NCBI GenBank assembly: GCA_016787415.1
Contig: JAEUUT010000109.1
Coordinates: 1-64,000, forward strand
Origin: Saprospiraceae bacterium
GTDB lineage: Bacteria; Bacteroidota; Bacteroidia; Chitinophagales; Saprospiraceae
Direction: 5' to 3'
DNA: 64,000 nucleotides
The first letter of the stretch is position 1, and every line of letters starts with the position of its first letter. Both the position numbers and the translations under genes were made by a program. Of this stretch, positions 27,193 through 36,483 are shown piece by piece. Below the pieces are notes generated by a model. The model made no database searches, was not told the origin of the DNA, and worked only from the letters and a program-made list of their open reading frames with translations.

Positions 27193-27197
27193 AAAAA

Positions 27198-27341
27198 GTC
27201 CTGAGTCCACAGTCCTGAGTCCTAAGTCTGTAGCGTACACCTTCTTACCCTTTGTATTTCTCTGTGGAGAGGCGAAGAGTAAGAAGGTGTACGCTACGGA
27301 CTTAGGACTTACGACACAGGACTCAGGACTGTCCGCAGGAC
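27198..27341. repeat. long inverted repeat with GAGTCCT heptamers (bamA/queD gap)
   Basis: The inner stem 27223-27248 pairs with 27279-27304 with one mismatch, reading TAAGTC(T/C)GTAGCGTACACC and onward. Around it, outer arms are made of AGTCCTGAGTCC-type 7-bp units on the left and their complement on the right. It fills the space between two convergent genes, from 6 nt after the bamA stop to the queD stop. It may be a bidirectional terminator. Confidence 0.88.
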
Positions 27342-27746
27342 TTAGTTGACGATTTCCACAAAGTTCCTCGGCGTTTCATACAGTCGCACTCCCAGCCCAT
27401 ACTGTTCGGGCAAATGCGCGCGCAGAATACGCCAGATAACGCTGGCGATGTTTTCGGCCGTGGGGTTCAGGTCGCGAAATTCTTCCACATCTAGGTTCAG
27501 GTTTTTGTGGTCGAAGCGGTCTTCTATTTCCCTTTTGATCAGATCGGCCAGCCAGCCGAGGTCGAGCACCATGCCCGTTTCGGGGTCGATTTCTCCTGTC
27601 ACTTTTACTTCCAGATCGTAGTTGTGCCCGTGGAAATTCGGGCTATTGCACAGGCCGAAAACCTGTCGGTTGCGCTCGTCGGACCAGGCCGGGTTGTGCA
27701 GTCGGTGCGCAGCGTTGAAATGGGCTTTTCTAAAAACAGAAACCAT
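27342..27746 (-). CDS. queD: 6-carboxy-5,6,7,8-tetrahydropterin synthase / 6-pyruvoyl-tetrahydropterin synthase family
   Basis: The 134-residue protein shows the complete T-fold signature. The zinc ligands are H14 (AAHRL), H39 and H41 (FHGHNY), the catalytic Cys33 lies in GLCNSPN, and DHKNLNLD and a C-terminal glutamate (ETPRNFVEI) bind the pterin. It converts dihydroneopterin triphosphate to the queuosine precursor 6-carboxytetrahydropterin in most bacteria; a pyruvoyl-tetrahydropterin synthase role is possible. No other que genes are nearby. The stop codon TAA lies at the edge of the adjacent inverted repeat. A GTGAGAG-type heptamer array lies 3 nt before its start codon. Confidence 0.9.
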   Translation of the reverse strand: MVSVFRKAHFNAAHRLHNPAWSDERNRQVFGLCNSPNFHGHNYDLEVKVTGEIDPETGMVLDLGWLADLIKREIEDRFDHKNLNLDVEEFRDLNPTAENIASVIWRILRAHLPEQYGLGVRLYETPRNFVEIVN

Positions 27747-27749
27747 GAT

Positions 27750-27802
27750 AGAGGTGAGAAGCGAGAGAGTGAGAGAGGTGAGAGGTGAGAGGTGAGAGGT
27801 GA
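27750..27802. repeat. one-armed GTGAGAG heptamer array upstream of queD
   Basis: Tandem 7-bp units (GAGAGGT/GTGAGAG with small changes) run for about 53 bp. The array starts 3 nt before the queD start codon on the minus strand. No complementary arm is seen within a few hundred bases, in contrast to the paired arrays elsewhere. Confidence 0.8.
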
Positions 27803-27910
27803 AACCACTGGAAAGGGTGGAGGTTCACAGAAACTGGGAAAGAGTTGACTTGAATTGCTTATCTTCCTATTTCTCTACATTTCCCGAGAGTTCACGCAGT
27901 TCCCATACCC

Positions 27911-28317
27911 TTAGTCCTTACCGTCTTTCGCCCTAACGGCCTCAAAAATTTGCCTGGTCGAATACTCTCCACAGTAGGAATGGTAAAATCCGCTCGGGTG
28001 AATCACCACAAAACTGCCGCAAGGGTAGTGATACGGGAAAAAGGTGTTTTTAATGTTGTCATACAAATCAGCATACCAGGGCACTGTTCCATAATATTTG
28101 GAAAGCCCTGAAGAATCGCTGTAAATATTGAATTGCTGTAACGGCGCAATTCCATATAGTTCCTTGATATACGCTCTGTAACTTTTGAGCAAATACGTGG
28201 GCGTTAGACTGGGAGAAGAATTACAATTATCCTTTCCCGGATAATAATCGATCACAAGAATTGGGAAAAGGAATAATAGGCGGAAAACAGGAAAATGAAG
28301 AGCAAAAGATGTCGCAT
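27911..28317 (-). pseudogene. small secreted protein of unknown function with an apparent frameshift
   Basis: The main open frame (27911-28255, GTG start, 114 residues) has no signal peptide and no family I recognise. It is Tyr-rich, with YGTVPWYADLYDN and FFPYHYPCGSFVVIHPSGFYHSYCG in order, and four Cys. Just upstream in another frame, an ATG at 28317 encodes a perfect signal peptide, MRHLLLFIFLFSAYYSFSQ, ending in a stop two codons later at about 28254. Joining the two frames near 28255-28262 gives a normal exported protein of about 135 residues starting 33 bp after the ABC permease gene. Either a real frameshift, a sequencing error, or a GTG-started cytoplasmic protein is possible; I favour a frameshift. 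Confidence 0.5.
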
Positions 28318-28350
28318 GGCGTGCAGATATTTGAAAGGTTTACACTTTTC

Positions 28351-29676
28351 TCACCCCTTATAAAACAACCACTTACTAATCTCCTTCAAATTCACCTTTT
28401 TGCCATACAGCAAAATACCTACGCGGTAAATCCTGCCCGCCAGCCACACAAAGAAGAAGGCTGAAATAACGACCAGCAGCAGCGATAGCCCGACTTGCCA
28501 CCACGGTGGATTGAACGCCATTCGGAAAGGCATCACAATGGGCGAAAAAAGCGGGAACATAGAGGCAAACACCATCAGTCCGCTATTCGGGTTGCGCACG
28601 CCGGCAAACACGGTGATGTAAAAAGCCAGGATAATTGGAATCATCACCGGCAGCACCAGCGATTGTCCTTCGCCCAGGTCGTCGCCCATAGCCGAGCCAA
28701 TGGCAGCAAACAGCGAAGAGTAAATGAAATAGCCGCCCAGGAAGAAGATGATAAACGAAAACGCGATCATGCCCCAGTTTTGTTTGGCCAGTTCGGCCAT
28801 CAGGCGCATGCCTTCGCCCTGCATTTGATCGGGGTCAGGCATCGGCATATTGCCCGGATTCATAGCGCCCTGCATGGCAGCAGGATCGGGGCCGCCGACG
28901 AAGAGGGGCACCAGCATCGTCACGGCGCCGCTCAATACCACCCAGCACAGCACCTGCGTGAGGCCTACTGCGCCTGCGCCGATGATTTTGCCCAGCATCA
29001 GATCGAAAGGCCGCACGCTCGACATCATCACTTCGACGATACGGTTGGTTTTTTCCTCCATCACGGATTTCATCACCATTTGTCCGTACAGCATTACCAT
29101 GAAAAACATGATAAACGCCATGACGCCGCCGATGGCAAGTCCAATACCTGCGGTGTATTTGCTGTCATCTTCGGTACCGCTGATACTTTCGGGGTCGATA
29201 GACACCTCTGTATCCAGGGTTTCCAGGCTTTTGCGGTCGATACGCAGGGAATCAATTTTGAAATCGCGGATTTTGCCCGCAATTTTTCCTTCTATCGCGC
29301 CGCTTTTTTCAGGCGCCAGCCGATCATCGGAATAATAGAAAATGGTGTGCTCTTTTTTCTGGAAGGAGCCCAGCGGCGGGATGCGCAGCACACCGTCGAT
29401 CTTTTTTTCCTTGACTTCTTCCTTGAGTTGATCGAGGGTTTTGCCCGCGCCGGAAACGTAGCGCACGGCTTTGTCGTCGGGAATTTGTTTGAGCATCCCG
29501 GCCTCGTCAAGCAGCGCTACGGTGAGTTGGCCGCCGCTTTCGTATTTCGTCAGTCCGACGATGACCAGCATGTACACCAGCAGGCCCAGGGGCGCCAGCA
29601 GGGTACCAATGATGAAGGATTTTTTGGTGACGCGGGTCAGGTATTCGCGCCGTATGATGAGTCCAAGTTTTGACAT
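28351..29676 (-). CDS. ABC-2/NatB-type ABC transporter permease
   Basis: The 441-residue protein has a first membrane helix at about 20-42 (FIIGTLLAPLGLLVYMLVIV), a large extracytoplasmic region (about 45-170), and five or more helices in the C-terminal half (for example IGGVMAFIMFFMVMLYGQM and FSPIVMPFRMAF). This is the layout of NatB-like ABC-2 exporters, and the block VMEEKTNRIVEVMMSSVRPF is a hallmark of that group. It pairs with the ATPase gene encoded upstream on the same strand, 74 bp away. The substrate is not known; sodium or a small molecule is typical for the family. The gap between the two genes holds heptamer arrays. Confidence 0.88.
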   Translation of the reverse strand: MSKLGLIIRREYLTRVTKKSFIIGTLLAPLGLLVYMLVIVGLTKYESGGQLTVALLDEAGMLKQIPDDKAVRYVSGAGKTLDQLKEEVKEKKIDGVLRIPPLGSFQKKEHTIFYYSDDRLAPEKSGAIEGKIAGKIRDFKIDSLRIDRKSLETLDTEVSIDPESISGTEDDSKYTAGIGLAIGGVMAFIMFFMVMLYGQMVMKSVMEEKTNRIVEVMMSSVRPFDLMLGKIIGAGAVGLTQVLCWVVLSGAVTMLVPLFVGGPDPAAMQGAMNPGNMPMPDPDQMQGEGMRLMAELAKQNWGMIAFSFIIFFLGGYFIYSSLFAAIGSAMGDDLGEGQSLVLPVMIPIILAFYITVFAGVRNPNSGLMVFASMFPLFSPIVMPFRMAFNPPWWQVGLSLLLVVISAFFFVWLAGRIYRVGILLYGKKVNLKEISKWLFYKG

Positions 29677-29679
29677 GGT

Positions 29680-29760
29680 GGTTATCCGTTATCCGTTATT
29701 GGTTATCAGTTATCGGGGTGTTGAGGGTACATTTTCTCGCCTCTCACATCTCACTTCTCT
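29680..29760. repeat. mixed heptamer arrays between the two ABC genes
   Basis: On the plus strand, units of TTATCCG/GTTATCA (about 29680-29715) are followed by CTCACNTCT-type units (about 29737-29760). Both are unit types found as palindrome arms elsewhere in the window, but here they are not paired. The TGA of the ATPase gene (29751-29753) lies inside the second array. Confidence 0.75.
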
Positions 29761-30662
29761 GTTTTTTCTCCCGTTTCTTCTACCCTCCTGATAAAGATTT
29801 CATTGAAAGTAGGCAAAATTTCTTCAAAACGGGTCACGCGCACCTGATGGTCGAGGAGGTAGCGAAGCAGGTCGTTGCTTTCCGAGTCGGAGGCGAGTTG
29901 AATGGTAGCCGTTCGTTTGGAATGGTCGACGGTTTGGAAGCGCGACAGGATATCCGCAGGCATTTCGCCGTCGGTTTCTACCCGGAAAAGATTCTGTTTG
30001 TACTGATTTTTGATGCTTTGCACATCACCTTGCAGCACATTTCTGCCGCGATTGATGAGCACGATGTAGTCGCACATTTCCTCTACCTGTTCCATGCGGT
30101 GGGTACTGAAAATGATGCTGATACCAGATTCGTTCAACTGACGAATTTCATCCTTGATAAGGGTGGTATTGATGGGGTCGAGGCCTGTAAACGGCTCATC
30201 AAGAATGAGCAGCCGCGGCTGGTGGATGACGGTAGCAATAAACTGGATTTTCTGTTGCATACCTTTTGACAGGTCTTCCACTTTCTTGTTGTACCAGTCC
30301 TCAATATCGAATTTTTCAAACCAGTTTTTAATGGCCTGCTGTGCCTGCTGGCGGGTGAGCCCTTTCAACTGAGCGAGGTACATCAGGTGCTCGCCTACCT
30401 TCATTTTTTTGTACAGGCCGCGCTCTTCGGGCATGTATCCTATTTTCTCCGGAGAGCGCTCGTTGAGTTTCTCCCCATCGAGGTAAATCGCGCCGGAATC
30501 GGGGCCTGTGATGGTCGTAATCATACGAATCAGCGATGTTTTCCCGGCGCCATTGGGGCCAAGCAGTCCGAAAACGCTCCCTTTCGGCACATCGAAACTC
30601 ACATGATTTACTGCCTGATAATTACCGTACGATTTGACGACGTCTTGTATGGAAAGGATCAT
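29751..30662 (-). CDS. ABC transporter ATP-binding protein (NatA-like)
   Basis: The 303-residue ATPase has Walker A at 36-43 (GPNGAGKT), the signature LSKGMQQK, Walker B LLILDEP followed by FTGLDP, and a switch histidine in IIFSTHRMEQ. A C-terminal extension of about 80 residues follows, with VETDGEMPADILSRFQ, as in DrrA/NatA-type exporters. It powers the permease encoded downstream. The start ATG at 30662 is clear. Its last two codons and stop lie in a GTGAGAG heptamer array, so the C terminus (EKTEK) is partly shaped by the repeat. A large palindromic element lies directly upstream. Confidence 0.93.
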   Translation of the reverse strand: MILSIQDVVKSYGNYQAVNHVSFDVPKGSVFGLLGPNGAGKTSLIRMITTITGPDSGAIYLDGEKLNERSPEKIGYMPEERGLYKKMKVGEHLMYLAQLKGLTRQQAQQAIKNWFEKFDIEDWYNKKVEDLSKGMQQKIQFIATVIHQPRLLILDEPFTGLDPINTTLIKDEIRQLNESGISIIFSTHRMEQVEEMCDYIVLINRGRNVLQGDVQSIKNQYKQNLFRVETDGEMPADILSRFQTVDHSKRTATIQLASDSESNDLLRYLLDHQVRVTRFEEILPTFNEIFIRRVEETGEKTEK

Positions 30663-30925
30663 GAGTGGGTTGATAAGGTTGATGAAAGGTTGATGAAGGT
30701 TGATGAGCGGGTGAACCAGGATTCTTGGGATTTAAAGGATTAGAAAGATTCCCAGCAAGAGGTTGAAATTAAAAATATTAGACTGAAAATATGTCTCACA
30801 GATCAAGTGGAATTAATCAAATGGAATTGATCAAATGAATTTCGGCATCTTATTGGGAATCCTTCTAATCCTTTAAATCCCAAGAATCCTGGTTCACCCG
30901 CTTATCAACCTCATCAACCCCTAAA
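30663..30925. repeat. large inverted-repeat element, copy 1 (downstream of the RND gene)
   Basis: A 46-bp stem (30709-30754 with 30854-30899) has one mismatch and reads GGGTGAACCAGGATTCTTGG and onward. Outside it, about 10-bp units of GGTTGATRAR lie on the left and TTATCAACC/TCATCAACC on the right. The loop of about 99 nt contains ATTAGACTGAAAATATGTCT. The same stem and loop, with the loop inverted, occur at 34250-34521. The 426-bp gap holds no gene; beyond the element (about 30926-31088) I see nothing. Confidence 0.9.
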
Positions 30926-31088
30926 TGCGGGGTCGAAAGTGTTCCGTTTGAATTTTTCAGATTACTTTTTTTCGGCAAAAATCAGGTTTCAAAGCCTTTG
31001 AATGACAAAAATAGGCGACGAAACGAATTGGAGCACTCGGTCAAATTCGTTTGTTCAGCACCAACAGGCCTCAACAATCGGATAAAAC

Positions 31089-34000
31089 TCAGGTCTTCAG
31101 GTCTATCTCTTCTTTTTTATCCAGCCCCAGTTTTACGAGAATACTGTCAAAAATCCAGTACACAACAGGTACCACGATCAGCGAAAGCAGCATCGACGAA
31201 TTCAGGCCGCCAATGATAGCCCAGGCAAGGCCGTTTTTCCAGTCGGAGCCCGCGCCGCTGGCTAATGCGATGGGCAACAAACCGATTACCATAGCAATAT
31301 TGGTCATCAATACCGGCCGAAAACGCAGTTTGGTGGCTTCCAGCAAGGCTTCCTGCAGCGGTCGCCCCTGGTTTTTGAGGTGATTGGCAAAGTCTACCAC
31401 CAGAATGGCATTTTTCCCTACCAGGCCTACCAGCATAAGCAGTCCCAGGCCTGTAAAAACAGTGATATTTTCCTTGGCCAGCGCCAGTGCCAGCAATGCC
31501 CCTATGAGCGACAAGGGAATAGACACCAGTACCACCAGCGGATACACCCAGTTGTCGTACAAGGCAACCATGATCAGGTACACCAGTACGAGCGACGCCC
31601 ACAGGGCAAAGCCCATCGACCCGATACCCTGCTCCTGACGTCTGAGGTCGCCTCCATACTTGATGACGGCCCCCGGCGGCAGCGGCAGACTGTCGAGCCG
31701 GGCCTTGATGTCGCGGTTCACAGAGCCGCTTGGGCGTCCGATGGCCTGTCCCGTGAGCATGACAGATGGCATGCGGTCGCGGCGTTCGAGGCGTGTAGGG
31801 GCCGTGCCATTGGTAACGGTAGCAAATTGCTTGAGATAAACTGTGTTGCCGAGCGGGTTTACAAACGACACGTTTTCAATATCTTTCACACTCCGCCGGT
31901 CAAAAGCATCGAGCGACACACGGATTGGATACTCGTAAGTGCCGTCGCGGTATTTGGCATCCAGGTTGCCGGAAAATGCTGTTTGCAGGGTAAGCCCCAC
32001 CTGCGCCATGGTGAGGCCGTAGTCGGCCATGCGTTGGCGTTGCACATCCACTTTCACTTCAGGGTTGCCGCCTTCCACGGTTGGGGCCACTTCCACACAG
32101 CCTGGCACCCGACTCATGATGCTGTCGACGCGGTCGGAAAGCACGAGCAGGCTGTCGAGGTCGGGGCCGTTGAGTTTCACCTCGATAGGGGCAAAGGAAA
32201 GCCCCAGAATGTCAATCGGGGAGGCGTTGATATTGGCGCCAGCGATAATTTCCTGGAGTTTCACCTTGGTTTGACGGGCAAAAACGGCTGTACTGATCTT
32301 CCGCTCGTCGCCGTATGGTTTCAGAAATACCATGATTTCGGAAACGTAGGGCGCATTCAATCCAAAAGACTTGTTGTTGGTACCTACTGTGGTGAAGGTA
32401 TTAACCACTGCGGGCTGACTGAGTAGCCATTGCTCGATCTGGCGGGTGGCTACATCTGTTTGCGCGAGAGAGGCATTTTTCGGTAAATCTACCTGCAAAA
32501 GAAATTCGCCACGTTCGCCGGGCTCAAAAAACGCATTGCCGATCATACCGGAAGTGACAAACCAGAAAGAGCCGGCAAAAAGGCCCAGGGCTGCCAGAAT
32601 TGTCGCCACCCTGTTAGCCGTATTTTTCAGCGCCCATCCCAGCGCGCGCACAAATCCGTCGGATACCCAGTCAAGAAAATGTTCGAATTTCAGCACCAGC
32701 CGTCCACCGATATTTCTGCCTTCAAACCGGTGCGTTTTGGCAACCCGCGAGGTAAGCCAGGGCACGAGGGTAAAGGATACCAGCAGCGACATGAGTGTGG
32801 AGGTCAGCACCGTCATACAAAACTGCCGCAGCAGGTTGGGCACCAGTCCTACGGTGAAAACGATTGGCAGAAATACGACCACGTCGACCAGCGTAATACT
32901 TATAGCCGTAAAGCCGATTTCCTGGCGACCATCGTAACTGGCCTGAACGCGCCCCTTTCGCATTTCAAGGTGTCGGTAAATATTTTCTATGACTACAATG
33001 GCGTCGTCGACCAGGATACCGATGGCCAGCGACAGTCCCAGCAGCGACATCAGGTTGAGCGAATACCCGAACAGTTTCATCATCACAAACGTGCTGACGA
33101 TAGAAGTCGGAATACTCACCAGTACGATAAACGCATTGCGAAGGCTGTGCAAAAACATCAGCATCACCAGCCCTACCAGCAATACTGCCACAAACAGGTC
33201 GTGTATCACGGCTTCGGTAGCCTCCCGCGTGAAATCGCTGCTGTTGGAAACAATCTGGAAATGCAGTTGCTCTCCGGCATGGCTCCGTTCCAGTTCCTTG
33301 AGTTTGGCGAGTACCAGATCAGCCATTTCAACGGCATTGGCATCGCCCTGTTTGCGGATGGTAAGGCCCACCGAAGGCTGGCCGCCGCTTCGGCAAATGA
33401 CCTCCCGGTCACGCACGCCATCCTGAATTTCTGCAATATCCTTGAGGTAAATGGACGAACCAAATCGGCTTTTGCCCACTACGAGGTTGCGAATATCATC
33501 GAGTGAAAGAAACTTGCCCGCCAGGCGAATGCGGATGGAATTGTCTTCGTCGGATACTTTTCCGGTGGGAAAATCGAGGTTCGCCGTTTGCACCGCTTGC
33601 GCCACTTGTAGCAGGGAAATGCCGTACTGTTCTATCCGTTCGGAACTGACATTGATTTTTACTTCGCGCTCCTCGCCGCCCAGGATGCCTACCTGTGCTA
33701 CGCCTTTTACCCGGGCAATTTCCGGTACGATGCGGTTCTTTATCAGGTCATAAAATGCAGTGCCGGTCACATTACTGGATACACCCAGCCGGAGAATAGG
33801 TAATTCGCTGAGGGCAAATTTATTCACCACCGGCGGCCGCACCTCCTTGGGCATGGTGGGCAATATCTGGTTGATTTTGCGCTGTATCTCGGGCACCGCC
33901 TGATCCAGATTAACCTTCTGGTTCATTTCCAGCGCTATAAAACACGAGTTTTCAAACGACCCGATCTGTATCTGTTCGATACCTTCAATGCTGGACACCA

Positions 34001-34208
34001 CGTCTTCAATGGGCTTGCTCACAGCATTTTCTACCTCGGAAGGCGATGCCCCTGGGTAAATACCTGTGATGGTAATAACCGGCGGATCGAATTTGGGTAC
34101 CAGTTCGATCGGCAAATTGCGGTAGGCAGCCACTCCCATAAACGTGAGAACAGCAAAGACCACAATAATCAGGGAGGGGCGACGAATGGAAATTTCGGTA
34201 AGATTCAC
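31089..34208 (-). CDS. RND efflux pump inner-membrane subunit (AcrB/MexF-like)
   Basis: This is a full-length 1039-residue HAE1-type RND permease with twelve predicted helices and two large periplasmic loops. Typical blocks are SIRRPSLIIVVFAVLTFMGV at the N terminus, the proton-relay helix region LLGLSLAIGILVDDAIVVIEN with its two aspartates, and GLGLLMLVGLVGKNAILVVDFAN in the second half. It should export drugs, bile-type compounds or lipids using proton flow. Its usual membrane-fusion and outer-membrane channel genes are not next to it. Instead, the gene is alone between two related palindromic elements. The ATG at 34208 is the natural start. Confidence 0.93.
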   Translation of the reverse strand: MNLTEISIRRPSLIIVVFAVLTFMGVAAYRNLPIELVPKFDPPVITITGIYPGASPSEVENAVSKPIEDVVSSIEGIEQIQIGSFENSCFIALEMNQKVNLDQAVPEIQRKINQILPTMPKEVRPPVVNKFALSELPILRLGVSSNVTGTAFYDLIKNRIVPEIARVKGVAQVGILGGEEREVKINVSSERIEQYGISLLQVAQAVQTANLDFPTGKVSDEDNSIRIRLAGKFLSLDDIRNLVVGKSRFGSSIYLKDIAEIQDGVRDREVICRSGGQPSVGLTIRKQGDANAVEMADLVLAKLKELERSHAGEQLHFQIVSNSSDFTREATEAVIHDLFVAVLLVGLVMLMFLHSLRNAFIVLVSIPTSIVSTFVMMKLFGYSLNLMSLLGLSLAIGILVDDAIVVIENIYRHLEMRKGRVQASYDGRQEIGFTAISITLVDVVVFLPIVFTVGLVPNLLRQFCMTVLTSTLMSLLVSFTLVPWLTSRVAKTHRFEGRNIGGRLVLKFEHFLDWVSDGFVRALGWALKNTANRVATILAALGLFAGSFWFVTSGMIGNAFFEPGERGEFLLQVDLPKNASLAQTDVATRQIEQWLLSQPAVVNTFTTVGTNNKSFGLNAPYVSEIMVFLKPYGDERKISTAVFARQTKVKLQEIIAGANINASPIDILGLSFAPIEVKLNGPDLDSLLVLSDRVDSIMSRVPGCVEVAPTVEGGNPEVKVDVQRQRMADYGLTMAQVGLTLQTAFSGNLDAKYRDGTYEYPIRVSLDAFDRRSVKDIENVSFVNPLGNTVYLKQFATVTNGTAPTRLERRDRMPSVMLTGQAIGRPSGSVNRDIKARLDSLPLPPGAVIKYGGDLRRQEQGIGSMGFALWASLVLVYLIMVALYDNWVYPLVVLVSIPLSLIGALLALALAKENITVFTGLGLLMLVGLVGKNAILVVDFANHLKNQGRPLQEALLEATKLRFRPVLMTNIAMVIGLLPIALASGAGSDWKNGLAWAIIGGLNSSMLLSLIVVPVVYWIFDSILVKLGLDKKEEIDLKT

Positions 34209-34249
34209 GGCGAAGGCATGGTGTAAGTGCCGCGAAGGTAGGGTTTAGT

Positions 34250-34521
34250 TGTGGGTTATCAGTTATTGGGGGGGTGATAAGTGTTGATAAGGGTTGATGA
34301 GGGTTGATAAGGGTTGATGAGGGTTGATAAGTGTTGATGGGCGGGTGAACCAGGATTTTGGGGGTTTAAAGGATTAGAAGGATTCCCAGCAAGATGTCGA
34401 AACTCCTTTGATCAATTCCACTTAATCCGTGAGACGTATTTTCAGTCTAATAGTTTTAATTTAAACGTCTTGCTGGGAATCCTTCTAATCCTTTAAATCC
34501 CCAAAATCCTGGTTCACACGC
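34250..34521. repeat. large inverted-repeat element, copy 2 (upstream of the RND gene)
   Basis: A 49-bp stem (34346-34394 with 34468-34516) has one mismatch. The left flank is a run of GGTTGATRAG units (about 34267-34340), preceded by GTTATCAGTTATTGGGG. The stem sequence matches copy 1 at 30709-30899, while the loop is the reverse complement of that loop. The right arm reaches the glgB stop codon. Nothing else is seen in this gap. Confidence 0.9.
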
Positions 34522-36483
34522 TCATCCCCCCTTACTCTTCCCTTTCTTCGCCACCACCTTCACCACCGGCTGCGGCGGCACATCGCCTTCAAAAACCATG
34601 ACTGTGAGCGGCGGCAGTTTGAAGGTGACGGAAAAATCGCGGCCGTGCGATGGGGCTTTTTTTGCTTTGAGCGAGCCGTTTACAATGCCGCCCCCCCCGA
34701 ATTGTTTGGCATCACCATTGAGAATTTCCTTCCACACACCTCCATAGGGCACTCCGACGGTGTATTCGGCCATCGGGTTAGTATTGAAATGACAAATGAC
34801 GAGCAGCACCGGGTCGGCGGGGTCGCCCTTGCGTAGAAATGCCAGTACGCAATTTTCGGTATCATCACCCGAAATCCACTCATAGCCATCTGGATGGAAC
34901 GCCTTACGCCAGAACGAGGGGCGGGAGATGTACATTTCATTAAGCGCCTTCACCCAGTTTTGTATGCCTTTGTGGAAGTCGTATTGCAACAGCTGCCAGG
35001 GCACACCCATATCGTGGCTCCATTCGGTGGTTTGGCCGATTTCGCCGCCCATAAACAGTATTTGAGAGCCCGGATGCACCCATTGATGTCCCAGCAGGGA
35101 GCGCAGATTGGCAAATTTTTGCCATTCATCGCCCGGCATTTTATGTTGCAGGGAGCCTTTCATGTGTACCACCTCATCGTGGCTGAGTGGCAGCATGAAT
35201 TTTTCGGAAAAGGCGTATACCATCGAAAATGTAATCTCATTCTGGTGAAAACGCCGGAAAATAGGCGGCCGTTTGAAATAACTCAAAGAATCGTGCATCC
35301 AGCCCATCATCCATTTCTGCCCAAAGCCAAGTCCACCCTCAAAAGTAGGCTTGGTAATGCCGGGAAATGCGGTGCTTTCTTCAGCGATGGTTTCCACGCC
35401 CGGGTATTCCTTGTAAACGGCTTCGTTGAAATCTTTCAGCAGGGAAATAGCCTCCAGGTTTTCGCGGCCACCATACACGTTGGGAATCCACTCACCTTCT
35501 TTGCGGGAATAGTCGTGGTACAGCATAGATGCCACCGCATCTACCCGCAGTCCGTCGGCATGGTATTTATCGATCCAGAACAGGGCATTCGAAATCAGGA
35601 AGCACCGCACTTCATTGCGGCCATAATCGAAAACATAACTGTTCCAGTCGGGCTGAAAGCCCCGGCGTGGGTCGGAATATTCGTATAAATGCGTGCCATC
35701 GAACAGGTATAATCCGTTGATGTCGCCAGGGAAATGCGAGGGCACCCAGTCGAGCAGGACGCCAATGCCTGCTTCGTGGCATTTGTCGATGAAATACATC
35801 AAGTCTTCTGGGGGGCCAAAGCGGCCTGTCGGGGCGTAATATCCCGTAATCTGATAGCCCCAGGAAGGGAAATACGGGTGTTCCATCACCGGCATCAGTT
35901 CGATGTGTGAAAAACCCATTTCCGTGACATACGGTATCAGTTCGTCGGCCAGTTCGCGGTAATTCAAGGAGCGGTTGCCTTCCTGCGGGATTTTTTTCCA
36001 GGAGCCCACGTGTACTTCGTACACCGACCAGGGTTGAGGCTTGAGGGCGCGTTCTTTTCTGGCTTTTATCCATTTTTCGTCTTTCCAGGCGTACTCATAG
36101 GGCCAGACGACGGAGGCTGTTCCTGGTGGTGTTTCCCATTTACGGGCGTACGGGTCGCCTTTATCGAGGTGCACCCCCGAATAAGTGTGGATATGATATT
36201 TGTAAACGGTACCTTTTCCCAGTCCGGGAATAAACCCTTCCCAGATGCCGCTGCTATCCCAGCGAGGATGAAGTACGTGGCTTTCCTGGTTCCACTGGTT
36301 GAAATCGCCGACTACAGAAACCCGTTGAGCATTGGGCGCCCAAACGGCGAAATACACACCTCGTTCGCCGTGTACATCCACGATATGGCTGCCCATTTTT
36401 TCATACAGCCGAAAATGCTTTCCAGCCTGTATTAGCGCTATGTCAAATTCGGTTAAAAGTGTATAGGATTTCGTAGTTGCCAT
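34522..36483 (-). CDS. glgB: 1,4-alpha-glucan branching enzyme
   Basis: The 653-residue GH13 protein starts with a CBM48-like domain (VYFAVWAPNAQRVSVVGDFNQW) and continues with the catalytic barrel. The nucleophile region is GLRVDAVASMLYHDY, the acid region is ETIAEESTAFPG, and the third carboxylate follows FMLPLSHDEVVHMKGS. A C-terminal beta domain with a Lys/Gly-rich tail (VAKKGKSKGG) ends the protein. It makes alpha-1,6 branches in glycogen. No other glg genes are in the window. It is divergent from a Crp/Fnr regulator gene with 165 bp between the starts. The stop codon abuts a large palindromic element. Confidence 0.95.
   Translation of the reverse strand: MATTKSYTLLTEFDIALIQAGKHFRLYEKMGSHIVDVHGERGVYFAVWAPNAQRVSVVGDFNQWNQESHVLHPRWDSSGIWEGFIPGLGKGTVYKYHIHTYSGVHLDKGDPYARKWETPPGTASVVWPYEYAWKDEKWIKARKERALKPQPWSVYEVHVGSWKKIPQEGNRSLNYRELADELIPYVTEMGFSHIELMPVMEHPYFPSWGYQITGYYAPTGRFGPPEDLMYFIDKCHEAGIGVLLDWVPSHFPGDINGLYLFDGTHLYEYSDPRRGFQPDWNSYVFDYGRNEVRCFLISNALFWIDKYHADGLRVDAVASMLYHDYSRKEGEWIPNVYGGRENLEAISLLKDFNEAVYKEYPGVETIAEESTAFPGITKPTFEGGLGFGQKWMMGWMHDSLSYFKRPPIFRRFHQNEITFSMVYAFSEKFMLPLSHDEVVHMKGSLQHKMPGDEWQKFANLRSLLGHQWVHPGSQILFMGGEIGQTTEWSHDMGVPWQLLQYDFHKGIQNWVKALNEMYISRPSFWRKAFHPDGYEWISGDDTENCVLAFLRKGDPADPVLLVICHFNTNPMAEYTVGVPYGGVWKEILNGDAKQFGGGGIVNGSLKAKKAPSHGRDFSVTFKLPPLTVMVFEGDVPPQPVVKVVAKKGKSKGG

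Noticed and set aside
28495..29673. Plus-strand frame of 392 codons opposite the ABC permease
   Set aside because: It is a shadow of the permease reading frame; the translation is His/Arg/Gln-rich and has no membrane or known motif.
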